Positions 1-8,961 of a stretch of DNA of 64,000 nt are shown in pieces; within the stretch, counting starts at the first letter, position 1; each line of letters begins with the position of its first letter. The DNA is taken from contig NZ_CP012371.1 in NCBI RefSeq assembly GCF_000619905.2, forward strand, positions 1,736,001 to 1,800,000, given 5' to 3'. The notes below the pieces were generated by a model. That model searched no databases. It was not told the origin of the DNA and saw nothing but the letters and a program-made list of their open reading frames with translations. A program made the position numbers and the translations under genes. The DNA is from Nitrosospira briensis C-128 (GTDB lineage Bacteria > Pseudomonadota > Gammaproteobacteria > Burkholderiales > Nitrosomonadaceae).

Positions 1-953
1 GCGTTATCGTATTCTTTGAGATTGGCATAGGCAACACCCAGGCTATGCCAGGCGTCGCCATATTCGGTCTCGTTGTGTATGGCTTCTCGATAGGCTTGAA
101 TCGCCTGGTCATATTGCTTGAGGTTGGCAAAAGCAGTCCCTACGCTGAACCACGCCGCTGCATTTGCGGGATTGCGCTTGACCTCCTGCCGGGAGAGTTT
201 CAGGAGCCCGTGCCAGTCAGCTTTCTTTTCCAGTGCCAAGGCATGGCTAAGCCAGTTTATTCCATTATTTTTTGCTGGTGCCGAGCTGGTCGGCTCCTCC
301 TTTGCCAATTCACTTATCCAATCCACTGGTAGTGCGAAAGTGAGATGCTGACCTTCTATAAACTGGCGCGAGAGGATTCCGATCAATCGCCCCTGATCGT
401 CGAACAGCCCGCCGCCACTGGACGCCGGGGAAACGAGGGCAGATATCTCGATGTATTGCGAGCCCTGATACGGCCGCAAGCTGGATATCACCCCTTCGCT
501 CAGGATCGGTTCCCGTCCCTCCCGTGCTCCTTGCGTACCGATCGCATAGACGCGCTGGCCGGCTCTGAGCTTTTTAGCTGTACCCAGGACGATGGGCACA
601 GCTTGCATCCGGGACACTCTCAACTGGCAAAGATCAAGGTCTGGCCGGGCGTATTGCAGCATGGCCTTGAAGGTGCTGCCGGGTTTTCGCACCTCTCCTT
701 GCTTCCCTTCCTTGACTACCTGGCAAGTGGTTATCACCTCGTCCTCCCCGATCAACACGCCGCTGCCCGGGCCAATGCGATTACCGCCGGCGTCAACCAT
801 GTCCACGGCAACGACGGAGGGCCACACCCGCAAGAAGATCTGATCAGGGGTCTCGGAGGCATGGCGTGCTTTGGCGGGGGCATTAGCCACGGCAAGGGGC
901 GAAATCATGCCAGACAGGAAGGCCCCAAGCACGACGGGGTGTATGAATATCAT
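1..953 (-). CDS. Trypsin/HtrA-like protease-fold protein with C-terminal TPRs (partial, probably inactive)
   Basis: The reading frame starts at ATG 953 behind an AAGAAG ribosome site and stays open to the left window edge, so the C-terminus is missing (317 codons seen). Residues 1-25 look like a signal peptide ending in AVANA. Residues 40-215 follow the chymotrypsin/DegP fold: GSGVLIG at 63-69, the Asp position at 107 and the Ser position at 179 in ASSGGGL. The catalytic His of the usual TNxHVV motif is replaced: the sequence reads TTCQVV with Gln78. From about residue 240 there are tetratricopeptide repeats. Family knowledge suggests a periplasmic or exported protein. With the His gone it is more likely a binding or scaffold protein than an active protease (inference). 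Confidence 0.8.
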   Translation of the reverse strand, partial: MIFIHPVVLGAFLSGMISPLAVANAPAKARHASETPDQIFLRVWPSVVAVDMVDAGGNRIGPGSGVLIGEDEVITTCQVVKEGKQGEVRKPGSTFKAMLQYARPDLDLCQLRVSRMQAVPIVLGTAKKLRAGQRVYAIGTQGAREGREPILSEGVISSLRPYQGSQYIEISALVSPASSGGGLFDDQGRLIGILSRQFIEGQHLTFALPVDWISELAKEEPTSSAPAKNNGINWLSHALALEKKADWHGLLKLSRQEVKRNPANAAAWFSVGTAFANLKQYDQAIQAYREAIHNETEYGDAWHSLGVAYANLKEYDN

Positions 954-1116
954 GATTCTTCTTTTTTAATTCAGATTCACGACGGCATCTCACAATGTAC
1001 TGGCTGGGTGCATTATCGATGCGTGAATGTTGTGGAGCGATGCTAACAATGTGCACAGCAAAGCTCAGCAGTGTAAAATAATTAAATCACTTCTTCACCG
1101 CAAACCGCGGAAGCTT

Positions 1117-1755
1117 ATGAATAACAACGGGGATTCCGACGGCTCTCGTTCGGGCGCACACTCGAGGAGAATTCAACCGCTGGCATATTTTATTTTTGCT
1201 ACACGTTGGCTTCAGTTGCCGTTGTACCTTGGGCTGATTCTCGCGCAATGTGTGTACGTGTATCACTTCTGGGTCGAACTGGTTGATCTGATCGGCGCTG
1301 TGATGGGTAACCAGACAGCGTTACAGCACATTTTAGATGCAGTGGCTATCGAAGGCGCGGTCCGGCCTACCAAGACCAGTGAAACCACCATTATGCTGGT
1401 GGTGCTGGGTTTGATTGACGTGGTGATGATCTCCAATCTGCTGATCATGGTGATCATCGGAGGTTATGAAACTTTCGTTTCTCGCATGAATCTCGATGGT
1501 CATCCCGATCAACCGGAGTGGCTATCGCATGTCAATGCATCAGTGCTGAAAGTCAAACTTGCCACAGCCATTATCGGTATTTCGTCCATTCATTTGCTCA
1601 AGACTTTCATCAATGCCAAGGCGTACGATGAGAAAACCATTTTGGCCCAGACCGGGATTCATCTGGTTTTCCTGCTCTCTGCGATTGCGATCGCCTATAG
1701 TGATCGCCTCATGAGCGGCAACACCTCACATAAGGAAGCCAGGAATTCCCACTGA
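1117..1755 (+). CDS. YqhA / UPF0114 family inner-membrane protein
   Basis: This 212-residue protein has about four hydrophobic segments. Conserved family features are the [11 protein letters not shown] motif near the first segment, [22 protein letters not shown] in the middle and [10 protein letters not shown] towards the end. These match the YqhA (UPF0114) family, whose role is unknown. I chose ATG 1117, with GGAAG just upstream, over the in-frame ATG at 1027, because the extra 30 residues are not hydrophobic and not family-like. The gene converges on pncC with a 12-bp gap. Membrane location is predicted from composition only. Confidence 0.85.
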   Translation: MNNNGDSDGSRSGAHSRRIQPLAYFIFATRWLQLPLYLGLILAQCVYVYHFWVELVDLIGAVMGNQTALQHILDAVAIEGAVRPTKTSETTIMLVVLGLIDVVMISNLLIMVIIGGYETFVSRMNLDGHPDQPEWLSHVNASVLKVKLATAIIGISSIHLLKTFINAKAYDEKTILAQTGIHLVFLLSAIAIAYSDRLMSGNTSHKEARNSH

Positions 1756-1767
1756 ACAATAACCGGT

Positions 1768-2277
1768 TTACGCGACTTTGGGAGGGATGCTGTGTAATAG
1801 GTCTATTACGCCTTGCAGCGCCCCGCCCACCGATTGGCGTCTTATCTCCTCGCGGTTGCCGCTGAAATATCGCGTTTCGGTGAGTGCCATTCCTTCTTTC
1901 ATTATCCAGGCAAAACATACTGTTCCTACCGGTTTTTCCGGTGTGCCACCCTCGGGACCGGCAATGCCGGTAATGGACACCGCGACCTGGGCGTGGCTTC
2001 GCGCAATGGCACCCGCCGCCATTTCGGATGCGGCCTGCTCCGATACCGCGCCATATTGCTCGAGAGTCGCATCGCTCACACCCAGCATTTCATGTTTTGA
2101 GCGGACAGCATAGGTGATAAAACCGCGTTCATACCAGGCTGAGCTTCCGGCTATCGATGTGATGACCTGGCCCAGCCATCCTCCGGTACACGATTCGGCT
2201 GTCGCCAGCAGCAACTCCTCCTGGGCTAGCGCTATCCCTGCTTGTCTGGCGAGATCCTGAAGTATCATGTCATCCAT
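1768..2277 (-). CDS. pncC: Nicotinamide-nucleotide amidohydrolase (CinA C-terminal domain type)
   Basis: This protein of 169 residues matches the stand-alone CinA C-terminal domain, which deamidates NMN to nicotinic acid mononucleotide in pyridine nucleotide salvage. Visible motifs are TAESCTGG at 26-33, with Ser29 at the position of the catalytic serine, and SITGIAGPEGGTPEKPVGTV near residues 100-120. Length is typical (about 160-170). It is the last gene of a leftward run that starts at ribE; 51 bp separate it from pgpA upstream. Cytoplasmic enzyme. Confidence 0.92.
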   Translation of the reverse strand: MDDMILQDLARQAGIALAQEELLLATAESCTGGWLGQVITSIAGSSAWYERGFITYAVRSKHEMLGVSDATLEQYGAVSEQAASEMAAGAIARSHAQVAVSITGIAGPEGGTPEKPVGTVCFAWIMKEGMALTETRYFSGNREEIRRQSVGGALQGVIDLLHSIPPKVA

Positions 2278-2328
2278 GTCATCAACCCCTTCCGAATTTA
2301 CTCCTTACAATGATCCGTATCAGATGGC

Positions 2329-2961
2329 CTATATGACAAACGCCTTCCATGCAGCCAGGCAAAGCAGCGTCAGGAACGCAGCCAGCAAGTCATCGAACAT
2401 CACGCCGAAGCCGCCACGCAATGTTCTATCGTAATATCGGATCGGCGGCGGCTTGATTATATCGAACAAACGAAAAAGCAGAAATGCGGATGCCTGCCAT
2501 CGCAGGTCATGAGGCGTAAAAAGCAGTATCAGCAGAAAAGCGGTGATCTCGTCCCAGACCATGCCCCCATGATCGTGATTACCGAGTGCCTTTCCGGTAA
2601 CGCTGCACGCCCAGATGCCAATGATAAATAAGGCAACAATCAGCAGGAGAAATTCAACCGGATCGAGAAAGAGAGCCAAAATCCAGAACAAAGGGAATGC
2701 AACCAGCGTTCCCACCGTACCGGGCGCAACCGGGCTCAAGCCGGCGCCGCCGCCAAATGCGATGAAATGCGCAGTATGGCGCCGCACAAAATCCTTATTG
2801 GGACGCGGCCGGGCGGGTTCGGATTGTGCTAAAAGCTCGGGCCCTTCAGATTTTGGGATTGGCTCGACCTCCGGCTCAGGCGCTGGCCGGCCATCGATTT
2901 GGCCACCTATCCGCTTATCATCGCCGTTGTCAGAGTGACTGCTCGACATGGAAGTGGTCAT
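2329..2961 (-). CDS. pgpA: Phosphatidylglycerophosphatase A
   Basis: PgpA dephosphorylates phosphatidylglycerophosphate to phosphatidylglycerol at the inner membrane. The core from about residue 60 shows GLSPVAPGTVGTL, then KALGNHDHGGMVWDE with the conserved acidic residues and the FRLFDIIKPPPI motif, with several membrane segments between. The protein is 210 residues, longer than the usual 160-170, because of a Pro/Glu-rich hydrophilic N-terminal tail of about 55 residues. Its start overlaps the end of thiL by 32 bp; a GAGGT site lies about 8 bases before ATG 2961. An alternative ATG at 2949 is possible. The overlap suggests translational coupling. Confidence 0.92.
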   Translation of the reverse strand: MTTSMSSSHSDNGDDKRIGGQIDGRPAPEPEVEPIPKSEGPELLAQSEPARPRPNKDFVRRHTAHFIAFGGGAGLSPVAPGTVGTLVAFPLFWILALFLDPVEFLLLIVALFIIGIWACSVTGKALGNHDHGGMVWDEITAFLLILLFTPHDLRWQASAFLLFRLFDIIKPPPIRYYDRTLRGGFGVMFDDLLAAFLTLLCLAAWKAFVI

Positions 2962-3916
2962 ACCCTTTTACCTCGACCTTGACTGCCCCGCCTGCCGCAT
3001 CCAGCACGACCAGACCCGCGCCTTCGCCGATTCTGCCGATGCGGGTGAGTTGAATCCCCTCTTCGCGGGAGAGCATTTCGATTTTTGCGCGCGCAGTCCG
3101 GGGGGCGGTAAAGCAGAGTTCGTAATCATCGCCGCCAGCCAGCAAACACTTCTTGACCAATGGATGAGGGAGGCGTTTTTTGATTGATGCCGAGCAATTT
3201 ATCTCATCCATATGAATGATAGCCGCGACGTTTGAATTTTGCAGAATATGCCCCAGATCGGCCAACAACCCGTCAGAAATATCGATGGCGCTGTGGGCAA
3301 GACCAATCAGTCGCTGTCCCAGGGCGACCCGGGGCGTGGGGCTGTGCAGCGCGGAAAGACACTCGTCGACTTCGCCGGCTTCAAGCACGATGCGTTGCTG
3401 CTGATGAGCGAGCCCCAGCGCAGCATCGCCCAGATGGCCCGATACCCAGATATCGTCGTCCGGCCTGGCACCGCTGCGACGCAATGCTTTTCCTTTGGCC
3501 ACTTCACCCATGATGGTAACGCAGATATTGAGCGGTCCCTTTGTGGTATCGCCACCGATAAGCTCTACCTGATGCGTGTGGGCAAGCCCGAAAAATCCAC
3601 TGGAGAATGCTTGAAGCCATTCCTCATCCCCCGCCGTTTTTTCGGGAAGTGCCAGCGAAAGGGTGGCCCAGCGCGGCGTTGCCCCCATCGCTGCCATGTC
3701 TGAGAGATTCACCGCCAACGATTTGTGGCCCAGCTTGCATGGATCGGCATTCGCGAAAAAATGCTGGCCAGATACCAGCATATCGGTGGAAACCGCCAGC
3801 TCCATATCTGTCGCCGGCTTGATGAGTGCCGCATCGTCGCCTATCCCTAACACCGCGCTGGGCGCCGGCCGGGAAAAGTATTGCTGGATGATTTCGAATT
3901 CGGAATGCACTTTCAA
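2930..3916 (-). CDS. thiL: Thiamine-monophosphate kinase
   Basis: ThiL phosphorylates thiamine monophosphate to thiamine pyrophosphate, the last step of thiamine cofactor synthesis. Family marks are GIGDDAALI at 24-32 (Mg-ATP binding), ISTDM-like VSTDMLV, the SDMAAMGATPRW motif and GGDTTKGP in the middle, and DISDGLLADLGHI plus GGDDYELCFT in the C-terminal half. Length 328 is normal. The frame opens with a TTG codon at 3916; a GTG six bases later is an equal alternative, and neither has a clear ribosome site. It lies 5 bp after nusB, so nusB and thiL are probably cotranscribed, as in many proteobacteria. Confidence 0.95.
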   Translation of the reverse strand: MKVHSEFEIIQQYFSRPAPSAVLGIGDDAALIKPATDMELAVSTDMLVSGQHFFANADPCKLGHKSLAVNLSDMAAMGATPRWATLSLALPEKTAGDEEWLQAFSSGFFGLAHTHQVELIGGDTTKGPLNICVTIMGEVAKGKALRRSGARPDDDIWVSGHLGDAALGLAHQQQRIVLEAGEVDECLSALHSPTPRVALGQRLIGLAHSAIDISDGLLADLGHILQNSNVAAIIHMDEINCSASIKKRLPHPLVKKCLLAGGDDYELCFTAPRTARAKIEMLSREEGIQLTRIGRIGEGAGLVVLDAAGGAVKVEVKGYDHFHVEQSL

Positions 3917-3921
3917 GGAGA

Positions 3922-4437
3922 TCAGGCCCTTGCATTGACCTCGACCACACGGAGCTTGGCTGCCAATTTATCCAATACACCGTTCACATATCGATGTCCA
4001 TCGGTGCCGCCGTAGCTTTTGGCGAGCTCCACCGCTTCATTGATGACTGCTCGATAGGGTATTTCAGGATGACTTTCCAGCTCGTGGGTACCGAGGAGCA
4101 GTATGGCAATCTCCACTGGACTGAGTTCCTTGAAAGGCCGGTCGAGATAAGGCTGAATATGCTTCTCCAGTTCCGCAGCATTCGCCAGAACGCCTCGCAG
4201 CAAACCTGAAAAATATTTCTCGTCTGTCCTTGGAAATTCTTTGGTCTCGCGCAGTTGCGTTTCGATGGCCTCAAGGGTTCCACCCGCCACGCACCATTGA
4301 TAAAGTCCTTGCAAAGCCAGTTCACGGGCTAGCCGGCGCCGGGTTTTCCGACCCGGCCTGATTGTGGCTGCTCCCGAATCTCCCACGTGTTCTGACGACG
4401 GGGTTGTCTGTTTGGCGACCGGTTTTGTCTGTGTCAT
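3922..4437 (-). CDS. nusB: Transcription antitermination protein NusB
   Basis: NusB binds boxA RNA with S10 (NusE) in rRNA antitermination complexes. The RRLARELALQGLYQW motif (about 34-48), then PYLDRPFKELSPVEIAILLL and the AVELAKSYGGTDGHRYVNGVLDKLA tail are diagnostic. At 171 residues it carries about 30 extra N-terminal residues, Thr/Lys-rich and probably disordered. The gene follows ribH by 10 bp, giving the widespread ribH-nusB pair, and precedes thiL by 5 bp. Start ATG 4437 is used. Confidence 0.95.
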   Translation of the reverse strand: MTQTKPVAKQTTPSSEHVGDSGAATIRPGRKTRRRLARELALQGLYQWCVAGGTLEAIETQLRETKEFPRTDEKYFSGLLRGVLANAAELEKHIQPYLDRPFKELSPVEIAILLLGTHELESHPEIPYRAVINEAVELAKSYGGTDGHRYVNGVLDKLAAKLRVVEVNARA

Positions 4438-4447
4438 TGGATAATGC

Positions 4448-4930
4448 TTATTGGGTCACTTCGTCGAGGTCTCGCATCAGATTAGCCATCTCTATCGCGA
4501 CCAAGGCTGCCTCGGTTCCTTTATGGCTCATACGCGCCAATGCCTGGTCATCGGTATCGGTGGTGAGGATGCCGTTGGCGATAGGGATGCCGGTGTCCAA
4601 TTGCACCGCGGCCACGCCGCTGGTGGATTGATTGGATACGACCTCGAAATGATAGGTGTCGCCGCGTATCACCGCGCCTAAGGCTATCAGCGCATCAAAC
4701 TGGTCGGTCAAAGCCATCTTTTGCAGCGCCATGGGAATTTCCAGCGCGCCGGGAACCGTCACCAGCAGCATGCCCGATTCCTCCACGCCGCGCTTCACCA
4801 GCTCCGCAGTGCAAGCACTAAGCAATCCGTCGCTCACATCGATGTTAAAACGACTCATAACGATGCCGATACGTAACTCTCCGCCGTTAAGATCGGGCTC
4901 AAGTTCAAGAATGTTTTCGTAACGCGCCAT
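4448..4930 (-). CDS. ribH: 6,7-dimethyl-8-ribityllumazine synthase
   Basis: RibH condenses 5-amino-6-ribitylaminouracil with 3,4-dihydroxy-2-butanone 4-phosphate, the penultimate step of riboflavin synthesis. Residues 18-30 carry IGIVMSRFN, then [31 protein letters not shown] (the His of this motif is the proposed catalytic base) and [10 protein letters not shown]. Length 160 is typical of the icosahedral or pentameric family. A gap of 149 bp separates it from ribB upstream; I see no riboswitch in that gap. Confidence 0.96.
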   Translation of the reverse strand: MARYENILELEPDLNGGELRIGIVMSRFNIDVSDGLLSACTAELVKRGVEESGMLLVTVPGALEIPMALQKMALTDQFDALIALGAVIRGDTYHFEVVSNQSTSGVAAVQLDTGIPIANGILTTDTDDQALARMSHKGTEAALVAIEMANLMRDLDEVTQ

Positions 4931-5079
4931 GTTTTACTCCTTTAAACAAATCTGACAGCAACAGATAAACGTGCCAACCGGTCATTAAACAATCGGCCAC
5001 CAGGCGCATTCACCCGAATTTTCCCAGCTGCTCCGGATATCCTTTGACAATATTTCCCGACCCGTGCCGATGCATTGCG

Positions 5080-6210
5080 CTAGTTCGACTTTAGCGGCTT
5101 GGTAACCGGCTTTTTTTCCTCCGGCTCCAGATATCCGGTTACTTCGAGTCCAAAACCCGCCATGCTCGGCATTTTTCGCGGGACGGCCAGCAACCGCATC
5201 TTGCCCACACCAAGATCCTTGAGTATCTGTGCGCCAATACCATAATCGCGCAGGTCTGTCCTGGCGGCAACGCGATGTGTGGATTTTGCCGGCATCACGC
5301 GTTCCATCAGCTCAGCCGCGCTTTCCCTGCAATGCAGCAGGACGATCACGCCGCTACTCGCGCCCGCGATTACCTGAAGCGTATCATTTACGTTCCAGGA
5401 ATGCGTCTCGTCACTGATATCAAGCAGATCCATGACGGAAAGCGGCTCATGCACTCGCACCAGCGTTTCAGTAACGGGATTGATCGTGCCTTTCACTAAC
5501 GCCAGATGGGTGGCGTTAACCGTTTTATCGAGATAGGCAACGAGGCGGAATTCACCATGAACTGTCTGGATGGGACGCTCGGCCACCCGCTTAACAAGAC
5601 TTTCGGTACGACTGCGGTAATGAATGAGGTCTGCGATCGCGCCAATTTTGAGCTGATGCTTTGCGGCAAATTCGACCAGATCCGGCAGACGCGCCATACT
5701 GCCATCGTCCTTCAGGATTTCGCAGATGACGGAGGCGGAACTCAACCCCGCCAAATTTGCCAGGTCACAGCCGGCCTCGGTGTGGCCGGCACGCACGAGC
5801 ACCCCCCCGGTTTGCGCCATCAACGGAAAAATGTGCCCTGGCTGGACAACATCATCGGGCTTCGCATCCGGATTTACCGCTGCCTGCACAGTGCGTGCGC
5901 GATCGCCCGCTGAAATGCCGGTGGTAACGCCGCTGGCCGCCTCGATGGAAACCGTGAAATTCGTACCCAGCGGCGAGCGATTGGCCACCACCATCAGCGG
6001 CAGATTCAGTTTGCGGCAGCGCTCCTCGGTCAGCGTCAGGCAGATCAGGCCCCGCCCATGCGTCGCCATGAAATTGATCGCTGCCGGGGTGACGAAATCG
6101 GCGGCCAGGATCAGGTCTCCTTCATTTTCACGGTTTTCCTCATCCACGAGGATTACCATCTTGCCGGCCTTGATGTCGGCAATTATTTCCTGAATCGAGC
6201 TGATTATCAT
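5080..6210 (-). CDS. ribB: 3,4-dihydroxy-2-butanone 4-phosphate synthase with degenerate GTP cyclohydrolase II-like domain
   Basis: Residues 1-200 are a complete DHBP synthase: [12 protein letters not shown] near residue 23 (acidic metal-binding loop), THGRGLICL, then [13 protein letters not shown] and [12 protein letters not shown]. It converts ribulose 5-phosphate to the four-carbon riboflavin precursor. Residues 205-365 align with RibA, keeping [19 protein letters not shown] near the end. However, the zinc-binding Cys cluster (RCDCG region) is absent: after [15 protein letters not shown] no Cys triplet follows. GTP cyclohydrolase II activity is therefore unlikely, and a separate RibA should exist elsewhere (inference). 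The gene lies 18 bp after ribE in the same direction. Confidence 0.93.
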   Translation of the reverse strand: MIISSIQEIIADIKAGKMVILVDEENRENEGDLILAADFVTPAAINFMATHGRGLICLTLTEERCRKLNLPLMVVANRSPLGTNFTVSIEAASGVTTGISAGDRARTVQAAVNPDAKPDDVVQPGHIFPLMAQTGGVLVRAGHTEAGCDLANLAGLSSASVICEILKDDGSMARLPDLVEFAAKHQLKIGAIADLIHYRSRTESLVKRVAERPIQTVHGEFRLVAYLDKTVNATHLALVKGTINPVTETLVRVHEPLSVMDLLDISDETHSWNVNDTLQVIAGASSGVIVLLHCRESAAELMERVMPAKSTHRVAARTDLRDYGIGAQILKDLGVGKMRLLAVPRKMPSMAGFGLEVTGYLEPEEKKPVTKPLKSN

Positions 6211-6228
6211 GTCAAATTTCAGTCATTC

Positions 6229-6819
6229 TCATGCAATTCCCATCAATCGCTCTACATATCGCGCCAACATATCCACTTCCAGGTTTACTTTCGCGCCCAT
6301 CTTCAGATTCTTCAATGTCGTAACGGCCAGGGTGTGAGGGATGAGATTGATCTCCAACTCGTTTCCCGCTACCCGGTTCACCGTCAGGCTGACGCCGTTC
6401 ACACAGATTGAACCCTTTCTGGCAATATACTTTAATAATGCGTCCGGCGCGTTGATCACCAGGGTATAACTTTCGCCTGCGGGCTCCAGCTTGATGACTT
6501 CGCCGCTTGCGTCCACATGGCCGCTCACTAAATGACCGTCAAGCCTGTCGGACAACAGTAGTGCCCTTTCGAGGTTGACTTGCCCGCCAGGCTTATCCAG
6601 GCCTTCGGTACAATCCAATGTCTCGCGTGAGACATCTACAGAAAACATGTCGTTTGCTATACCGGTAACCGTAAGGCATACACCATTTACTGCAATGCTA
6701 TCTCCCGTTTCCACATCTTCCAGGTTCAGCATACCTGGCGCAATACTCAAGTTTATGCCGCCCTCCATGGAACGGACTTGCTTTATCTCGCCGACAGCTT
6801 CGACAATTCCGGTGAACAT
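6229..6819 (-). CDS. ribE: Riboflavin synthase alpha subunit
   Basis: This enzyme dismutates two molecules of 6,7-dimethyl-8-ribityllumazine into riboflavin. It shows the two tandem lumazine-binding halves of the family: MFTGIVEAVG at the N-terminus and NGVCLTV about residue 46 in the first half, then GHVDASGEV and NGVSLTVN in the second. Length 196 is normal. ATG 6819 is preferred over an upstream TTG because GGAGAG lies 6 bases before it. First gene of the leftward rib-nusB-thiL run. The gene symbol follows the E. coli ribC/ribE ambiguity. Confidence 0.95.
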   Translation of the reverse strand: MFTGIVEAVGEIKQVRSMEGGINLSIAPGMLNLEDVETGDSIAVNGVCLTVTGIANDMFSVDVSRETLDCTEGLDKPGGQVNLERALLLSDRLDGHLVSGHVDASGEVIKLEPAGESYTLVINAPDALLKYIARKGSICVNGVSLTVNRVAGNELEINLIPHTLAVTTLKNLKMGAKVNLEVDMLARYVERLMGIA

Positions 6820-7111
6820 CAAGCGCTCTCCGCTCTTGAATACAATAATCTCATTGCCTGCATCTGCTCATATGAGGTGTGCGGCAATTTGCCGCATGGT
6901 CGTGGGTGGCAATATACGCTAATGTTCGGGGTATCCAGAACAAATCATGCCTGAAGCGCCCGGTTGGCAACCCAGCTGATAAAATAAGCATGAACAGACA
7001 CACGGCTATGCTCGTAGCCGTAGCCTGACCTACGGTGCAAACCGGGAGCTCCCCTGTTGTTCCAGAAACTACATCATACACAAAGACACCGCACACAGCC
7101 CAGCAACAGAA
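6820..7111. promoter_or_regulatory. Divergent promoter region between ribE and regB
   Basis: This 292-bp non-coding stretch separates the leftward ribE run from the rightward regBA pair, so it must hold promoters for both. There is a palindromic GGCAATTTGCC at about 6891 and imperfect dyads near 7000. I looked for an FMN riboswitch on the ribE side and did not recognise one. No promoter can be assigned with confidence. Confidence 0.4.
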
Positions 7112-8377
7112 ATGTTCAGTGATCTCAGCCAGTCGCCCTTAAGCAAGAATTTGCAGCGCTTGTTCCTGCTCAGGAATATCGTGATTGCCGCGCAGTGCAT
7201 GACTTTTGCCCTGGCGCACTGGGTGCTCAACATGCAGTTGCCCTGGGCGGAAATGGTAGCGGTAACAGTGATGCTGGCCGTGTTGAATCTGGCGACATGG
7301 ATACGCCTGCGCCGCAAATGGCCGGTCTCGAGCATCGAGTTTTTCGCTCAGCTGCTGGTTGACGTTTTTGCATTGAGCGCACTGCTGTATTTCAGCGGCG
7401 GGTCGACAAACCCGTTTATATCGCTGTATCTCCTGCCGCTGACGATAGCCGCCGCCGCGCTGCCCTGGGCCTACACGTGGGTGATGGCTGCCGTTACAAT
7501 AAGCTGCTATACGCTGATGCTGTTTTATTACCTGCCGCTGCCGCATGATCATGAGGAACACAACAGCGAGTTTAACCTGCATGTGTCGGGCATGTGGTTG
7601 GCCTTCGTATTAAGCACCATGTTGATCGCCTGGTTTGTTGTCAAGATGGGCATATCCATTCGCGAGCGCGACAAGGATCTGGCACTGGCACGCGAACAGG
7701 CGCTGCGTAACGAACAGATCATTGCATTGGGCACGCTGGCGGCCGGCGCCGCACATGAGCTCGGTACGCCGCTGGCGACGATGGCGGTTGTCACCGGGGA
7801 ACTGCAGGACGAATATAAAGAGAACCGTGAATTTCAAGACAATATCAGGATACTGCGCGATCAGATCACCCAGTGTAAACATACGCTGACACAATTATTG
7901 GCCGATGCCGGACAAGCACGGGCCGAGGAGGGCAGCGGCCAGGCTGTCGACTCCTTTTTGCGACAAGTGCTGGATAAATGGCAATTGATGCGACCTTCCG
8001 TCCAATTTACTTATCATGACAGCGGCGTACAACCTGCTCCACAGATACTCAATACGCAATTGCTGAGCCAGTCGATTTTAAATCTGTTGAACAACGCGGC
8101 GGATGCGTCCCTGAAGCATATCGAGATCGAAGTCAGCTGGAATTATCAGGAACTGCATCTTCAGATTCTCGATTATGGCGACGGATTAACCGGGGAAGCC
8201 GTGCAGCGCGCAGGCCAGCCATTCTTTACGAGCAAAGCCTCAGGGCAGGGTTTCGGGATAGGTTTATTTCTGGCAAATGCGAATATCGAGCGGTTTGGCG
8301 GCAGGGTACGCCTGACCAATCGGGTAGGCGGCGCCTGTACTCAAGTTACATTACCCCTGATACGGCAATCGATATGA
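7112..8377 (+). CDS. regB: RegB/PrrB-type redox sensor histidine kinase
   Basis: The protein has 421 residues and an N-terminal block of about six membrane helices (20-178), then a HisKA domain with AAHELGTPLATM (phosphoacceptor His215) and a HATPase domain (NLLNNAADAS N-box, GFGIGLFLAN G2 box). Two marks point to the RegB/PrrB/ActS family: GGSTNPF at 96-102, the ubiquinone-sensing loop, and Cys255 in QITQCKHTL, at the position of the redox-active Cys of the dimerisation helix. In relatives it senses electron-transport redox state. It overlaps regA by 4 bp (ATGA), so the two are cotranslated. Confidence 0.9.
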   Translation: MFSDLSQSPLSKNLQRLFLLRNIVIAAQCMTFALAHWVLNMQLPWAEMVAVTVMLAVLNLATWIRLRRKWPVSSIEFFAQLLVDVFALSALLYFSGGSTNPFISLYLLPLTIAAAALPWAYTWVMAAVTISCYTLMLFYYLPLPHDHEEHNSEFNLHVSGMWLAFVLSTMLIAWFVVKMGISIRERDKDLALAREQALRNEQIIALGTLAAGAAHELGTPLATMAVVTGELQDEYKENREFQDNIRILRDQITQCKHTLTQLLADAGQARAEEGSGQAVDSFLRQVLDKWQLMRPSVQFTYHDSGVQPAPQILNTQLLSQSILNLLNNAADASLKHIEIEVSWNYQELHLQILDYGDGLTGEAVQRAGQPFFTSKASGQGFGIGLFLANANIERFGGRVRLTNRVGGACTQVTLPLIRQSI

Positions 8378-8934
8378 CAACATTATCGACAACGGAAGTG
8401 GATGATCGCCCCGCGTTACTCATTGTCGACGACGACTCGACTTTTTGTACGGTACTTGCGAACGCAATGACTAAACGCGGATTCAACGTTACCTGTGCAC
8501 ATACCGTCGAGCAGGCCCTGGAGTGCGCGGAGGCTTGTACGCCGGAGTATGCCGTTATCGACCTCAGACTGCCCGGCATTTCAGGATTGACCCTGGTTGA
8601 AAAATTGAATGCGCTTGACCCCGGTACCCGGATTGTCATGTTGACTGGTTATGCCAGCATTGCCACCGCGGTGGAAGCAATCAAACTCGGGGCAATGCAT
8701 TATCTTGCCAAACCGGTCGACGTCAATGAAATCATGATGGCGTTCGAGCGCACCACAGGGGATGCGGATGTTCAGATCAGCGCGCATCCGTTATCCGTCG
8801 GCCGCCTTGAATGGGAGTATATCCAGCGTGTGTTGAATGAGAATAAGGGCAATGTTTCCGTAACGGCAAGAGCACTGAATATGCATCGGCGCACCTTGCA
8901 ACGAAAGCTCACCAAGAACCCTGCCAAAACATAA
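8374..8934 (+). CDS. regA: RegA/PrrA-type response regulator
   Basis: This 186-residue regulator has a receiver domain (IVDDDST at 17-23; phosphoacceptor Asp63 in VIDLRLPG; MLTGYAS; AKPVD) and a short C-terminal Fis-type helix-turn-helix (VSVTARALNMHRRTLQRKL). That layout with a short linker is the RegA/PrrA/ActR pattern. In other proteobacteria the pair controls respiration, nitrogen and carbon fixation genes according to redox state; targets here are unknown. It is the partner of regB and converges on ribD, with 27 bp between stops. Confidence 0.92.
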   Translation: MTTLSTTEVDDRPALLIVDDDSTFCTVLANAMTKRGFNVTCAHTVEQALECAEACTPEYAVIDLRLPGISGLTLVEKLNALDPGTRIVMLTGYASIATAVEAIKLGAMHYLAKPVDVNEIMMAFERTTGDADVQISAHPLSVGRLEWEYIQRVLNENKGNVSVTARALNMHRRTLQRKLTKNPAKT

Positions 8935-8961
8935 AATATGGCCGAATGGTTCTCAAGCGAC

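Noticed and set aside
6820-7111. FMN riboswitch before ribE
   Set aside because: I checked for the conserved core sequences of the FMN element on the ribE strand here and before ribD and ribH and could not recognise them.
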